From Mesorhizobium shangrilense (lineage in GTDB: Bacteria; Pseudomonadota; Alphaproteobacteria; Rhizobiales; Rhizobiaceae), in contig NZ_JBEWSZ010000013.1 of the NCBI RefSeq assembly GCF_040537815.1, forward strand, positions 21,689 through 85,688: a stretch of 64,000 nucleotides of DNA, given 5' to 3'. Every line of letters begins with the position of its first letter. The stretch's first letter is position 1. A model generated the notes under the pieces. The model saw only the letters and a program-made list of their open reading frames with translations, searched no databases and was not told the origin of the DNA. Position numbers and translations under genes: made by a program. Below are positions 46,140 to 54,345 of the stretch, one piece after another.

Positions 46140-47027
46140 ATGGGTTTTAAAAGCGTACTCTGTGTGACGGGTTCTGACCACTCCGATGAGGACGTCAGAA
46201 CAGCTGCCGGCTTGTGTGCCGAGGTCGGCGCGTATCTTTCCGTATTGATTATGTCGCCTCCGCCGCTCGTTATGTCGCCTCCGCCGCTAGGCGATGGCAT
46301 CCCCGAGTGGCCTAGACAAAGCGCACAGGCCATTGTCAGGTTGGACAAACGGTTTAGGCAGATCGAGACATTTTCACAGGACATGGCCAGACTGGAAAAA
46401 ACCACCAGGGAAATTCAGAGACTGCTCAGAGCCATGTCGCTTTGCTATGACGTCGATACCGACTACTGCGATCGGGCCAGCGTCGGGGACGCGGTGCGAC
46501 AGCGGGCGCTCTGCAGCGACCTGACAATCGTCGGCCCCGCACTTCTCAACGACATTAATCTCGGACCTCTTGTTATCAACGGCAGCTTGTTCGATACCGG
46601 AAAGCCGGTGCTTGTTGTGCCCAAGGGCGCTGAGGCGACCTTGTCGCCCCGGCGCGTGCTGGTCGGCTGGGATTCGCGAGCGGAGGCGTCCCGTGCGGTT
46701 CGGGAGGCGCTGGATCTGCTAACCGGTGCCGAGGAAGTTCGTATCGCACTGGTCGATCCGGAGGCGACCTACAACGGAAACGGCGCTGAGCCGGGAGCCG
46801 GCATCGCTGCCTATCTCACTCGCCACGGTGCCCGAGTTTCGGTTGACCGGCTGCCGAGCGCTGGCAAACCGGTGGCCACGGTACTCGCGCAGCACGCAAT
46901 CGATACGTCCGCCGATATGATCGTCATGGGAGCTTATGGCAGCCGCCGGCTGCGTGAGCGGCTCTTCGGCGGTGTGACGAGATGGATAGTTGGGAAGCCG
47001 CCATTGCCGCTGTTTTTGGCTCGCTGA
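46140..47027 (+). CDS. Universal stress protein, two-domain
   Basis: This 295-residue protein has two UspA-like halves. The second half is clear: VLVGWDSRAEASRAVREAL, then IVMGAYGSRRLRERLFGGVTR, which contains the ATP-binding G-x2-G-x9-G(S/T)-like loop. The first half is more divergent. A direct tandem repeat near 46247-46288 duplicates MSPPPLV. Usp proteins bind nucleotides and support survival under energy or oxygen stress. A perfect sigma-54 promoter 50 bases upstream points to expression in microaerobic nodules. Confidence 0.88.
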   Translation: MGFKSVLCVTGSDHSDEDVRTAAGLCAEVGAYLSVLIMSPPPLVMSPPPLGDGIPEWPRQSAQAIVRLDKRFRQIETFSQDMARLEKTTREIQRLLRAMSLCYDVDTDYCDRASVGDAVRQRALCSDLTIVGPALLNDINLGPLVINGSLFDTGKPVLVVPKGAEATLSPRRVLVGWDSRAEASRAVREALDLLTGAEEVRIALVDPEATYNGNGAEPGAGIAAYLTRHGARVSVDRLPSAGKPVATVLAQHAIDTSADMIVMGAYGSRRLRERLFGGVTRWIVGKPPLPLFLAR

Positions 47028-47678
47028 CTGGTTCCGAAGTAGCACCGATGCTTTTGGAAGCTCGACTCTCCTGGGTCACCGATCCTGATGCCAATTCGAA
47101 GAAAGGTCGCGGCAACCGGGGGAAATTTCGCGAAGCTCCTGGGAGCCAATCTGAACGCGCGGTCGCCGAGACCATCCGGGACGTCTCTAGCGCGCTCTCG
47201 GGGTTCTGCTCACCCGAGATGATCCGTAACGCGGCGACCCCCGGCCGCGCAGAGGTAGATGCGCTCCTCAATGGAGCCAAAACCACGGCTTCGCAGGTTC
47301 GGCGTCAGGAGAGGAGGAGAGCCGTTTGTACGGCAGGCCGGGTTCGGAGTCGTGATGGCGTCGCACGCGCGCTACCGCGATCTCTCCCTCACTGCGGCTT
47401 GGGAGCTGAGCAAAGCAATGACCCATACCGTCGCCGAGGCTCTCACTTCAAGTCGAGACGGTCGTGCTCTTGGCCGTAGTCGGCGGAAATAGATGGCATC
47501 GATTACGTTGTCATCGCCTGGGACGGTAGCCAGTAGCGGCGAGGGCGGCCGCATCTTCAGCGTTTTCAGTCGGTCCGGCCCGACCCGCGTGGCGACCACC
47601 GGGCGGTCTTTTGGATGGTCAATCTCGACAACCCTCACATTCGCACCAGGCGGCCCGCGTAGCGCCTGAGTACCGAGG
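47028..47678. other. Stretch without a recognised gene
   Basis: Open frames occur on both strands (for example a plus frame to 47479) but none has a recognisable motif. Given fixH debris immediately downstream, this may be eroded fix-gene DNA. Confidence 0.4.
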
Positions 47679-48005
47679 ATGCGGAAGATAACGACACAAA
47701 GCAGGAACTGCTGGGGAGTTCACCGGACGGCACATGCCGGCACTCTTCCTGGCCTTTTCGTCACGATCATCATCGTCACGACGGCGATATTCGCGAGCCG
47801 CAGCTGGCCCGGCTTTGTCGGAAAGAACTCTATGTCGCCAGCCAGAAATTCAATCGCAAGGCGGAAGAGGGCAGGGCACAGGCGACGCTCGGATGGAGCG
47901 GCACCTTGCGATCGCAAATGGCGAGATCCGCAACAGCCTGACGGACCCGAACGGCAAGAAGCTCAAGCCAGGTGGCGTGACGCGGACGATGACAAGTGCA
48001 TGGCG
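47679..48005 (+). pseudogene. fixH: fixH remnant
   Basis: From ATG 47679 the frames read QSRNCWGVHRTAHAGTLPG, a membrane segment LFVTIIIVTTAIFASRSWPG, then in other frames SQKFNRKAEEGRAQATLGWSG and NGEIRNSLTDPNGKKL. This order is that of FixH, the membrane protein of the FixGHIS complex needed for cbb3 oxidase maturation. Several frameshifts and a missing C-terminus make it inactive. No fixG, fixI or fixS is visible. Confidence 0.7.
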
Positions 48006-48137
48006 GTAGCCAACGCAATCATGATGTCCATCGACTCGTCCCTCAGCTCGAATAGATGTTCAGTCGTCCGTGGCCACGCTTTTTTGGCGATGCGAAGCGC
48101 GTGATGCGTGTCCAGAACCTGACGAAGGGAGAAAACA

Positions 48138-48153
48138 TGTCGGGTTCAATACA
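48138..48153 (+). promoter_or_regulatory. NifA upstream activator site
   Basis: TGTCGGGTTCAATACA matches TGT-N10-ACA and lies 69 bases upstream of the -24/-12 element at 48222. Confidence 0.75.
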
Positions 48154-48221
48154 ACCGGCCATCTTGGCCATTTGGAAGTTTTTCAAAGCGCAATCATGGG
48201 CTTATTGCGCGCTGAGCGCGC

Positions 48222-48237
48222 TGGCACGGTCTTTGCA
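48222..48237 (+). promoter_or_regulatory. Sigma-54 promoter of the thioredoxin-like gene
   Basis: TGGCACGGTCTTTGCA is a perfect consensus element. The start codon of the next gene is at 48394, leaving a leader of about 145 bases. Confidence 0.85.
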
Positions 48238-48393
48238 AATTGAGATGCGGCAACACGGAGTGAAGGCTGACTGCATGCAGACGAGCAAGACGAGCGATGC
48301 TCTCCTTTCCTTGAACCTTCTGCCCCGTCTCTAAGGGGGAAACAAGCTCGCGCATGAAGCGCGCAACTTTTGGCAATAGCTTTGGAGAACAAC

Positions 48394-49551
48394 ATGGTAT
48401 TGCGGATGGAGTCCCCGGCTCCTTCGATCAAAGTGGAGGACTGGCTGCGTGGCGAGCCCCTCACGAACCTCCAGCCCGGCAAAGTGTACATCGTCGAATT
48501 TTGGGCAACCTGGTGCGGGCCATGTGTGGCGGCAATGCCCCATCTGGTGCAGCTGCAGGACAAATACAAGGACAGCGGACTTGAGGTCATCGGAGTCGCG
48601 GCTGATGAACAGGCTCCAACGGCCGATGAGGCCCGAACCAAGTTGGACGCGTGGTTAAGCGAAAAGTACTCGAATCTGAACTACCGGATCGCGTTCGACC
48701 ACACAGGCGAAATGAACAAGCTTTGGAAGGAACCCAGCTTTTCTGTCGGGATTCCGGCCTCGTTCGTGGTCGACCGAGACGGCCACATCGCCTTTATCGG
48801 TCATCCCATGCAACTCGATGAGGTTTTGCCGAAAGTGCTTGCCGGCAGCTGGCGCACCAGCGATGAAGCGAAAGCCGCCGATGCGGAGCGGATTGCCAGC
48901 CACCAACGCAAAGCGCGCGAACTGACGCTGACCAACCCGATATACGCCAAACTTCGGCCGGCGATGGAGGCTGAGGATTGGACGGCGGCACTCACGGCCA
49001 TCGAAGAAGGCCTCGCGTTGATGCCAGATTATATCGGGTTCCGGGAAACTCATGCGAATCTACTGCTTCACAAGCTGCGCGACATGCGGGCCGGCTTGCC
49101 AGCCATGCGCCAGTTGGTCGAGGACGCGATCGACAAAAAATTCGAGGCCGTGTCTTGGATGGTCATGGCCCTGAACCAACTCTTCGATCCCGCGATGGAG
49201 AACTCCCATCTCCCCCGTGCTGAGCGCTTTGCGATGGGCGACAACCTCTCGGAACAGATCCTGACACTGAATCCCCCGCAAGGCGACGGGCCCCTTAAAT
49301 TCCGTTGGTACCTCCCGGTCGCTCAGTATTATTACGAGAGCGGCAACAAGGATCGCGCGATCGAGTTGATCGAGGTGGCATTGAAATCGCTGGGTGATCC
49401 GGAGCCAATGCCGGACCACATCAAACAGTACTACCTTACCCCATTGCTCCAAGCCCTGGCCAACTACACGGGTGAGAACGCCTGTTACGCGGATCTTTGT
49501 GTGGTTCCGCAAAACAAGGCTCCTGAAAATCAAACCGCAGTCGCCTCATGA
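48394..49551 (+). CDS. TlpA/AhpC-type thioredoxin-domain protein with helical C-terminal half
   Basis: This 385-residue protein has an N-terminal thioredoxin/TlpA domain with the active site EFWATWCGPCVAAMP (CGPC) near residue 45 and the cis-proline region FSVGIPASFVVDRDG. The C-terminal 220 residues are helical and TPR-like (LRPAMEAEDWTAALTAIEEGL, AQYYYESGNKDRAIELIEVAL). No signal peptide is seen, so it is probably cytoplasmic, unlike classical TlpA. ATG 48394 follows GGAGAACAAC. A perfect NifA/sigma-54 promoter precedes it. Likely role: thiol-disulfide or peroxide handling during nitrogen fixation. Confidence 0.87.
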   Translation: MVLRMESPAPSIKVEDWLRGEPLTNLQPGKVYIVEFWATWCGPCVAAMPHLVQLQDKYKDSGLEVIGVAADEQAPTADEARTKLDAWLSEKYSNLNYRIAFDHTGEMNKLWKEPSFSVGIPASFVVDRDGHIAFIGHPMQLDEVLPKVLAGSWRTSDEAKAADAERIASHQRKARELTLTNPIYAKLRPAMEAEDWTAALTAIEEGLALMPDYIGFRETHANLLLHKLRDMRAGLPAMRQLVEDAIDKKFEAVSWMVMALNQLFDPAMENSHLPRAERFAMGDNLSEQILTLNPPQGDGPLKFRWYLPVAQYYYESGNKDRAIELIEVALKSLGDPEPMPDHIKQYYLTPLLQALANYTGENACYADLCVVPQNKAPENQTAVAS

Positions 49552-49740
49552 GCAACGATCGCAAAGGGATGACAATTGGAATTGAACCCTGGCCAATTCG
49601 TCCATTGTCGGCGGCGAGCCCGCGGTAAGTATGTCCATTGCAGCACAGGGCGCATCGCTTGCCGCAGGTTGGAGTTAAAATCTTGCGATGACCTCCGGCC
49701 GCATCGCGGCGGAAGTGATGTCGACGCGAATTCTGGCCGC

Positions 49741-49815
49741 GGTGGAAGACCTCGCAGTCGAGGACGTCTTCAAGGTCGGCCAGGGGGACATCAATTGCGT
49801 GGAATCGGCTGCCCC
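49741..49815 (+). pseudogene. nifH: nifH fragment
   Basis: The translation VEDLAVEDVFKVGQGDINCVESAAP aligns with NifH residues 69-92 ([25 protein letters not shown], given here in part). The DNA aligns with 37350-37424 with many substitutions. It is flanked by unrelated DNA on the left and by a nifX tail on the right. Confidence 0.7.
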
Positions 49816-49837
49816 AAGCTGGACGTCGATTGCGCAA

Positions 49838-49893
49838 GTGTGCCCGAAGCAGGCGTCCCCGAAAACAGAAATCGTCCTTCGAGGACGAGGACT
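49838..49893 (+). pseudogene. nifX: nifX 3' end fragment
   Basis: The bases encoding the NifX tail (GAAGCAGGCGTC... CCTTCGAGGACGAGGAC) repeat 44678-44724 with small changes and run directly into nafX copy 2 with the same ribosome site GGAGAAGGCGAA. This marks the boundary of a duplicated nifX-nafX segment. Confidence 0.75.
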
Positions 49894-49920
49894 GAAATTT
49901 GAAATTGAGGAGAAGGCGAA

Positions 49921-50388
49921 ATGTCTGATGCCGCGGTTGGCCCTGCCATCAACGAGGAGCAGGCGGCCCTTGCCCGCCCGTTCGTCAAATGCCTCCTGCG
50001 GCTGATCCGTGCTGAGGACTTCGACGGCTCATGGCAAGGCAGAGCGGACGCCGAGCTGCTGGCCGACTTCATCATCACGAAGGAACAGCGCCGTGCGATC
50101 CCTGTCATCGGCGATCCTGATCCGGACGTGCTGTGGAGGCTGGACATGTTTTACACCGCCGTCGGGCTTGCGATCGAAGAGCGCTCCGGCCTGATGACAT
50201 CGCCAATGATGGAGATGAAACCCATGAGGGCTTCGAGCGCATGCTTTTCACGGTCGGGCGGTTGGTCGTTCTGTCGAGACGTCCACCGGTTCGGCTTCGA
50301 GACGTTCCGGAAACTCGCGGAGGCCGGTACGAAACTGGTCGACGATGCGACTGCAGCGATTGCCTATCCCGAGGTGGCGCGGGCGTGA
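49921..50388 (+). CDS. nafX: NifX-associated protein (DUF269), copy 2, with a frame-swapped segment
   Basis: This 155-residue paralogue follows copy 1 closely at both ends ([42 protein letters not shown]). Between codon 100 and 121 (about 50219-50279) two bases have been gained and about eleven lost. The segment is therefore read in a different frame (KPMRASSACFSRSGG...), but the normal frame returns. The standard reading HEGFERMLFTVGRLVVLS survives in another frame. The protein may be non-functional or altered. It is followed by DUF683 and fdxB genes, the usual order after nifX-nafX. Confidence 0.85.
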   Translation: MSDAAVGPAINEEQAALARPFVKCLLRLIRAEDFDGSWQGRADAELLADFIITKEQRRAIPVIGDPDPDVLWRLDMFYTAVGLAIEERSGLMTSPMMEMKPMRASSACFSRSGGWSFCRDVHRFGFETFRKLAEAGTKLVDDATAAIAYPEVARA

Positions 50389-50416
50389 AGAAACAACCGA
50401 TTTCAAGGAAGGATTT

Positions 50417-50620
50417 ATGTCAAAACTAGATGAGATGGGGAAGAAAGTCCGAAAGCTTCAGCTGCGCGCGGCAGTTGCCAAGATGAAATTGCGCGACCTT
50501 GCAGAGGATCTCCCGGTCCAATGGACTGAGATAGAGGAAGTTGCCGAGAAAGCGTACGCCGCTTTTGCCGAGTTGGATGGTGCCAGGAGAGAGCTCGCTG
50601 CAATGAAGAATTTACGATGA
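50417..50620 (+). CDS. Small nif-associated helical protein (DUF683)
   Basis: This 67-residue, charged, all-helical protein belongs to the CCE_0567/DUF683 family found only beside nif genes. It shows MGKKVRKLQLRAAVAKMKL and a second helix EEVAEKAYAAFAELDGARRE. ATG 50417 has AAGGAAGGATTT upstream. Its TGA overlaps the ATG of fdxB as ATGA. Precise role unknown; related proteins may bind iron or assist nitrogenase. Confidence 0.85.
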   Translation: MSKLDEMGKKVRKLQLRAAVAKMKLRDLAEDLPVQWTEIEEVAEKAYAAFAELDGARRELAAMKNLR

Positions 50621-50934
50621 GGAGCACATTCACCACCCGCGACGGCTCCATATGGATGCCGGAATATCTGACCGTTATAGATGGCAAGACTTGTATCGGC
50701 TGCGGCCGCTGTTTCAAGGTCTGCTCGCGCGAGGTCATGCACCTTCACGGCGTCGATGACGCGGGTGAAATCCTCGGCATCTGCGACGGCGAGGACGATG
50801 ACTTCGATGGTGAACTCAATCGCATGATCATGGTCGTGGACCAGGCCGGCCGCTGCATTGGCTGCGGAGCCTGCGCCCGCGTCTGCCCGAAGAACTGCCA
50901 GACCCATGTTGCGGCCGACCAGGTCGCAGCATGA
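50617..50934 (+). CDS. fdxB: Ferredoxin III, 2[4Fe-4S]
   Basis: This 105-residue ferredoxin has two complete cluster motifs: CIGCGRCFKVCSREV at about residues 28-42 and CIGCGACARVCPKNC at about 75-89. It is nif-associated and thought to give electrons to nitrogenase or to cofactor assembly. It is translationally coupled to the DUF683 gene. It is the intact counterpart of the damaged copy at 10093. Confidence 0.93.
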   Translation: MRSTFTTRDGSIWMPEYLTVIDGKTCIGCGRCFKVCSREVMHLHGVDDAGEILGICDGEDDDFDGELNRMIMVVDQAGRCIGCGACARVCPKNCQTHVAADQVAA

Positions 50935-50963
50935 TCTGACGAGACAAAACCAGGAGAACGGCG

Positions 50964-51272
50964 TTGCCCTTTAGAATCTTTTGTCGCGTCCTTGGGCTGG
51001 TCCTGTGCAGCAACGCGCTGACGGTCTACTTCGCTTCTCATTCCATCCGTCTGGTAGTCGTCACGACGCTGGCTTGTTCGCTGCTCCTTCAGGTGGGCTA
51101 TTTCGCAAGCGTGCTCTTTCTGATCTGGCGGTCTGGCTGCGCTAGCAGAGCTGGCCAAAGGGCTGAGCATTTCGGTAGTTGCAAGGAAGTTCGATCCCAG
51201 CCGGCAGACCATGATGAGGTGAGGAATGAATCTTCAGATGTGCCTCAGCTTGGCCCGGCATTTCCCTGCTGA
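50964..51272 (+). CDS. exoX: ExoX-like exopolysaccharide production repressor
   Basis: This small membrane protein of 102 residues has two hydrophobic segments (RVLGLVLCSNALTVYFA and TLACSLLLQVGYFASVLFLIW), like rhizobial ExoX/PsiA-type inhibitors of exopolysaccharide synthesis. The start is TTG 50964, chosen because AGGAGA lies 8 bases before it and the conserved N-terminus begins there. It follows fdxB by 29 bases. In bacteroids it could limit polysaccharide output during fixation. Confidence 0.75.
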   Translation: MPFRIFCRVLGLVLCSNALTVYFASHSIRLVVVTTLACSLLLQVGYFASVLFLIWRSGCASRAGQRAEHFGSCKEVRSQPADHDEVRNESSDVPQLGPAFPC

Positions 51273-51598
51273 GGCGTCGTGATCCATGGGAAATCTACGC
51301 CACTTTGGATCAACCAGGGACATCGAGCTGACCGTCCAAGCGTAGGTGTGCTTGAAATGGGCAGAGGTGACCGCATCCTGGCCCGTCTAGCGTGAATCCA
51401 GCTGTTTGGGTTCGGTTGGCACATAATAGCCGTCGCAGCACGCCATCATGCGGGTGGCCTTGTCTCGATGACGAACGCGGCGCTGGAAAGAAAAGTGGGA
51501 GCCTTCTGCAACGTCCGACGACGCAGCTGGCTCCAAACCAAAAGCCCATGAGCGAGGGCGGAGCTGGTTCAGCTCAATCACGTGTTGCTGGAGAGAAC
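51273..51598. other. Upstream region of acdS
   Basis: No gene is supported. A TGGCAC at 51417-51422 is followed by AGCC instead of TTGC at the -12 position, so it is at best a poor sigma-54 site. No TGT-N10-ACA was found. Confidence 0.4.
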
Positions 51599-52612
51599 AT
51601 GCTGGAAAAGTTCGAACGCTATCCGCTCACGTTTGGACCAACACCCATCGAGAAGCTCGATCGCCTCGGCAAGCATCTAGGAGGAAAGGTTGAAATCTAC
51701 GCCAAACGCGAGGACTGCAACTCGGGTCTCGCGTTTGGCGGAAACAAGCTGCGCAAGCTCGAATACATCATTCCCGACGCGATCGCGTCAGATGCCGATA
51801 CGCTCGTCACCATCGGGGGCGTGCAGTCCAACCACACCCGCATGGTCGCTGCGGTCGCCGCCAAGATCGGCATGAAATGTCTCCTGGTTCAGGAGAGCTG
51901 GGTACCCCATGAGGATGCCGTCTACGACCGGGTCGGCAACATTCTCTTGAGCCGCATCATGGGAGCAGAGGTGCGCCTGGTCGACGAGGGCTTTGACATC
52001 GGTATCCGCCGCAGTTGGGAAAAGGCGCTCTATGAGGTCAAGGCGAGGGGCGGCAGACCCTATGCGATACCAGCCGGGGCATCTGTTCACCCGAATGGCG
52101 GCCTCGGCTATGTGGGGTTCGCGCAGGAGGTGCGCGCCCAGGAGAAACAGCTTGGGTTTGCTTTCGACTACATCGTCGTTTGCACGGTCACAGGTTCAAC
52201 GCATGCTGGGATGCTCGTCGGATTCGCCGAGGACGGTCGACAGCGCAACGTGATCGGTATCGATGCCTCTGCTATCCCTGCTAAGACCAAGGCGCAGGTG
52301 CTAAGCATTGCCGAACATACAGCGATGCTCGTCGAGCTCGAAACGGAACTCGTCGAAGATGACGTGGTGTTGCTCGAGGAGTACGCGTACCCGTGTTATG
52401 GCATTCCGTCCGAGGAAACCAAGAATGCCATCCGGCTGTGCGCGCGGCTGGAGGGTATGATTACTGATCCCGTCTACGAGGGCAAATCGATGCAAGGGAT
52501 GATCGACCTCGTCCAGAAAGGCTTCTTTCCGGAGCGGTCGAGGGTCCTCTACGCGCATCTCGGCGGCGCGCCGGCGATCAACGGTTATGGCTATACCTTC
52601 CGCAACGGCTGA
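51599..52612 (+). CDS. acdS: 1-aminocyclopropane-1-carboxylate deaminase
   Basis: AcdS, 337 residues, is a PLP enzyme that breaks down ACC, the plant ethylene precursor, to ammonia and 2-oxobutyrate. Lowering ethylene favours nodulation. The PLP lysine is in [10 protein letters not shown] and the catalytic serine region is [12 protein letters not shown]. The glutamate in DPVYEGKSM and the leucine in [11 protein letters not shown] separate true ACC deaminases from D-cysteine desulfhydrases. ATG 51599 follows GGAGAGAAC; an upstream in-frame extension lacks a ribosome site. In Mesorhizobium loti the symbiosis-island acdS is controlled by NifA, but I see no convincing site here. Confidence 0.95.
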   Translation: MLEKFERYPLTFGPTPIEKLDRLGKHLGGKVEIYAKREDCNSGLAFGGNKLRKLEYIIPDAIASDADTLVTIGGVQSNHTRMVAAVAAKIGMKCLLVQESWVPHEDAVYDRVGNILLSRIMGAEVRLVDEGFDIGIRRSWEKALYEVKARGGRPYAIPAGASVHPNGGLGYVGFAQEVRAQEKQLGFAFDYIVVCTVTGSTHAGMLVGFAEDGRQRNVIGIDASAIPAKTKAQVLSIAEHTAMLVELETELVEDDVVLLEEYAYPCYGIPSEETKNAIRLCARLEGMITDPVYEGKSMQGMIDLVQKGFFPERSRVLYAHLGGAPAINGYGYTFRNG

Positions 52613-52788
52613 CGCTCGACAGATTTCGATTACGCCGTCCTGCCGTGCGGCGATGACCTGAAAGTTCGTTCGAGGCCGCTTAGGCTCTCTGGCCCAGAGG
52701 ATGCCAGCATTCTGAGGCGGCCCCGCGGCCGTCCCGTGCGTGCGGAGGCGGCTCGCCGCTCGGGCTGGGGCTCATTGCGGAAAATCTG

Positions 52789-53661
52789 TCAGCTATGGTC
52801 CCTCAGCTTATGGCCGCGCTTGGACGGTTGGAACTGAGCGCCCACAGGCTTTCGGCCCCAAGCCTGGAAGATGCGCGGGCAAGACATTGTGGTATCAGGC
52901 CGCGCAGCAAAGGCGTCGAGCTTGGCTGTGACACGACCGACCTCGTCGCTGGTGGCGATACCCGATGACGTCAGTGCGTTAGCGATTGCCGAGAAAGTAA
53001 GCATCGGAACCTGCTTGACGTCCCCTTGTCGGCCGTATGGCTGCGTCAGTGCTGAGTCGACATCCGCGAACCCGACGCCTTCAAGGAGGCGGACAAGCCT
53101 GCGCCCGATGAAAGGATCGGCGCCGCGCCGACGGGACGCTTCGACATAGAGCTCGGCGTAGCGGTCGAAAGCCGGGCAGGGTGGATCGCAGAACTGACTG
53201 CCGTAGTCGATGTCCTCAGTAACGATCGCGCCGCCTGGCAGGAGCGCCTCCCATGCCCGCTCGAGGAGTCGTTCAGGATCGGCGAGATGTGTGAGCACGA
53301 AGCGGACATGAACCAGCGCGGCTCCGTCCGCCGGCCAGGGATGGAGTATGTTCGCGTTGTGAAATTCTATATTGCCAATGCCGCGCGCGGCGGCTTCTTC
53401 GCGCGCCAGCACAAGCTTGCTTTCGTCGAAGTCAATGCCGACGACGCGGCCATTAGCCCCGACCCGCTGCGCCAACTCGAAGCTTACATCTCCGCCCGCG
53501 CAGCCGGCGTCGATCACGGTGGAATCCGAAAGCGGCTCGAAGCGATCAAGCACCGATTGCGTTGAAGGCGCCAGCACGCGCGAAATGACCGCAAGGCGCG
53601 CCCGGCCCTCTTTACCCCCTTTGATGATGTAGGGGTCGGAGTTCCTTACTGCCATTGCCAT
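52789..53661 (-). CDS. Class-I SAM-dependent methyltransferase
   Basis: This protein of about 290 residues has a Rossmann-type methyltransferase core: motif I VIDAGCAGGDVSFELA near residue 48, the acidic residue in VVGIDFDESKL, and post-motif segments ALVHVRFVLTHLADPERLL and LLPGGAIVTEDIDYG. It resembles UbiE-like small-molecule methyltransferases. It is a single gene on the minus strand, next to the nolK/noeL remnants. Substrate unknown. The first codons give two nearby ATGs (53661, 53655). Confidence 0.8.
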   Translation of the reverse strand: MAMAVRNSDPYIIKGGKEGRARLAVISRVLAPSTQSVLDRFEPLSDSTVIDAGCAGGDVSFELAQRVGANGRVVGIDFDESKLVLAREEAAARGIGNIEFHNANILHPWPADGAALVHVRFVLTHLADPERLLERAWEALLPGGAIVTEDIDYGSQFCDPPCPAFDRYAELYVEASRRRGADPFIGRRLVRLLEGVGFADVDSALTQPYGRQGDVKQVPMLTFSAIANALTSSGIATSDEVGRVTAKLDAFAARPDTTMSCPRIFQAWGRKPVGAQFQPSKRGHKLRDHS

Positions 53662-53942
53662 AGCGGCTCTCCTTGATCATGGGTTGACGGTGCCCGTCGG
53701 GCACCCAAGGATATTAATAGAAGCTTTTGCGGAGTATCCGAAACCGAGGGATCACAGCCCGCGGCGATTGGTCCGGTACGGGGCGACTCGCCTTCACCGG
53801 CCGAAAGTACCATCTGGATCGTAGCGAGCAAGCTTTCTAAGAAGGGGAAGACCCGAATTTGCGCACCTTCGTCGATGGACAGTTGCCCCAGTTTGGTAGA
53901 TTTCCGTGTGCAGTGGACCGTCGATTCGGGAAACGGGTTGCT

Positions 53943-54338
53943 GGCAGGTCAGGCAACGTCCCTTTTAGCGCGCTTTCCTTGATCGGCTATGCCGCAAATT
54001 TGGGTAAATGCAGGACGAGCCGAGCAGCATGAAATCTCGCTGCCCGAATGCGGCCGCGATGGTAGAGAGCTCGATAGTGAGATTGTCCTGGAGGAAGCTG
54101 ACCGGACGTTCGTTTTTGGCTAGGACTCGGCCTTGGCGGCAGTCATGAAAACCAGGTCGGGACGTTGTGCCCGGGCCTAGGCGGTCGTCGCTGCGCGATC
54201 GGTCAGGTCGAGATTACGACTGTCCGCGTAAGGGCCTTTCCCTCGGGCGAGCCGGACAGCCGGCGCACCAGTGCGGATCCAACCATGCCGCGGTGGCCGG
54301 CGACCCAAATGCGTTTGCCCCCAGCGAAATCATTATCG
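53943..54338 (-). pseudogene. nolK: nolK (GDP-fucose synthase) remnant
   Basis: Three frames together read like the N-terminal half of GDP-L-fucose synthase: KRIWVAGHRGMVGSALVRRL (NADP motif), NERPVSFLQDNLTIELSTIA, FMLLGSSCIYP and FAAYPIKESAL. Frameshifts separate the pieces, no start codon is in frame and the C-terminal half is missing. It directly follows noeL, the normal order of this pathway, so the fucose step is broken at this locus. Confidence 0.8.
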
Positions 54339-54345
54339 TTTCACG

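Noticed and set aside
46982..47479. 165-codon plus-strand ORF after the stress-protein gene
   Set aside because: It starts inside the stress-protein gene, has no ribosome site, and its composition is not protein-like.
51417..51431. TGGCAC upstream of acdS as a sigma-54 promoter
   Set aside because: The -12 position reads AGCC rather than TTGC and there is no TGT-N10-ACA site upstream.
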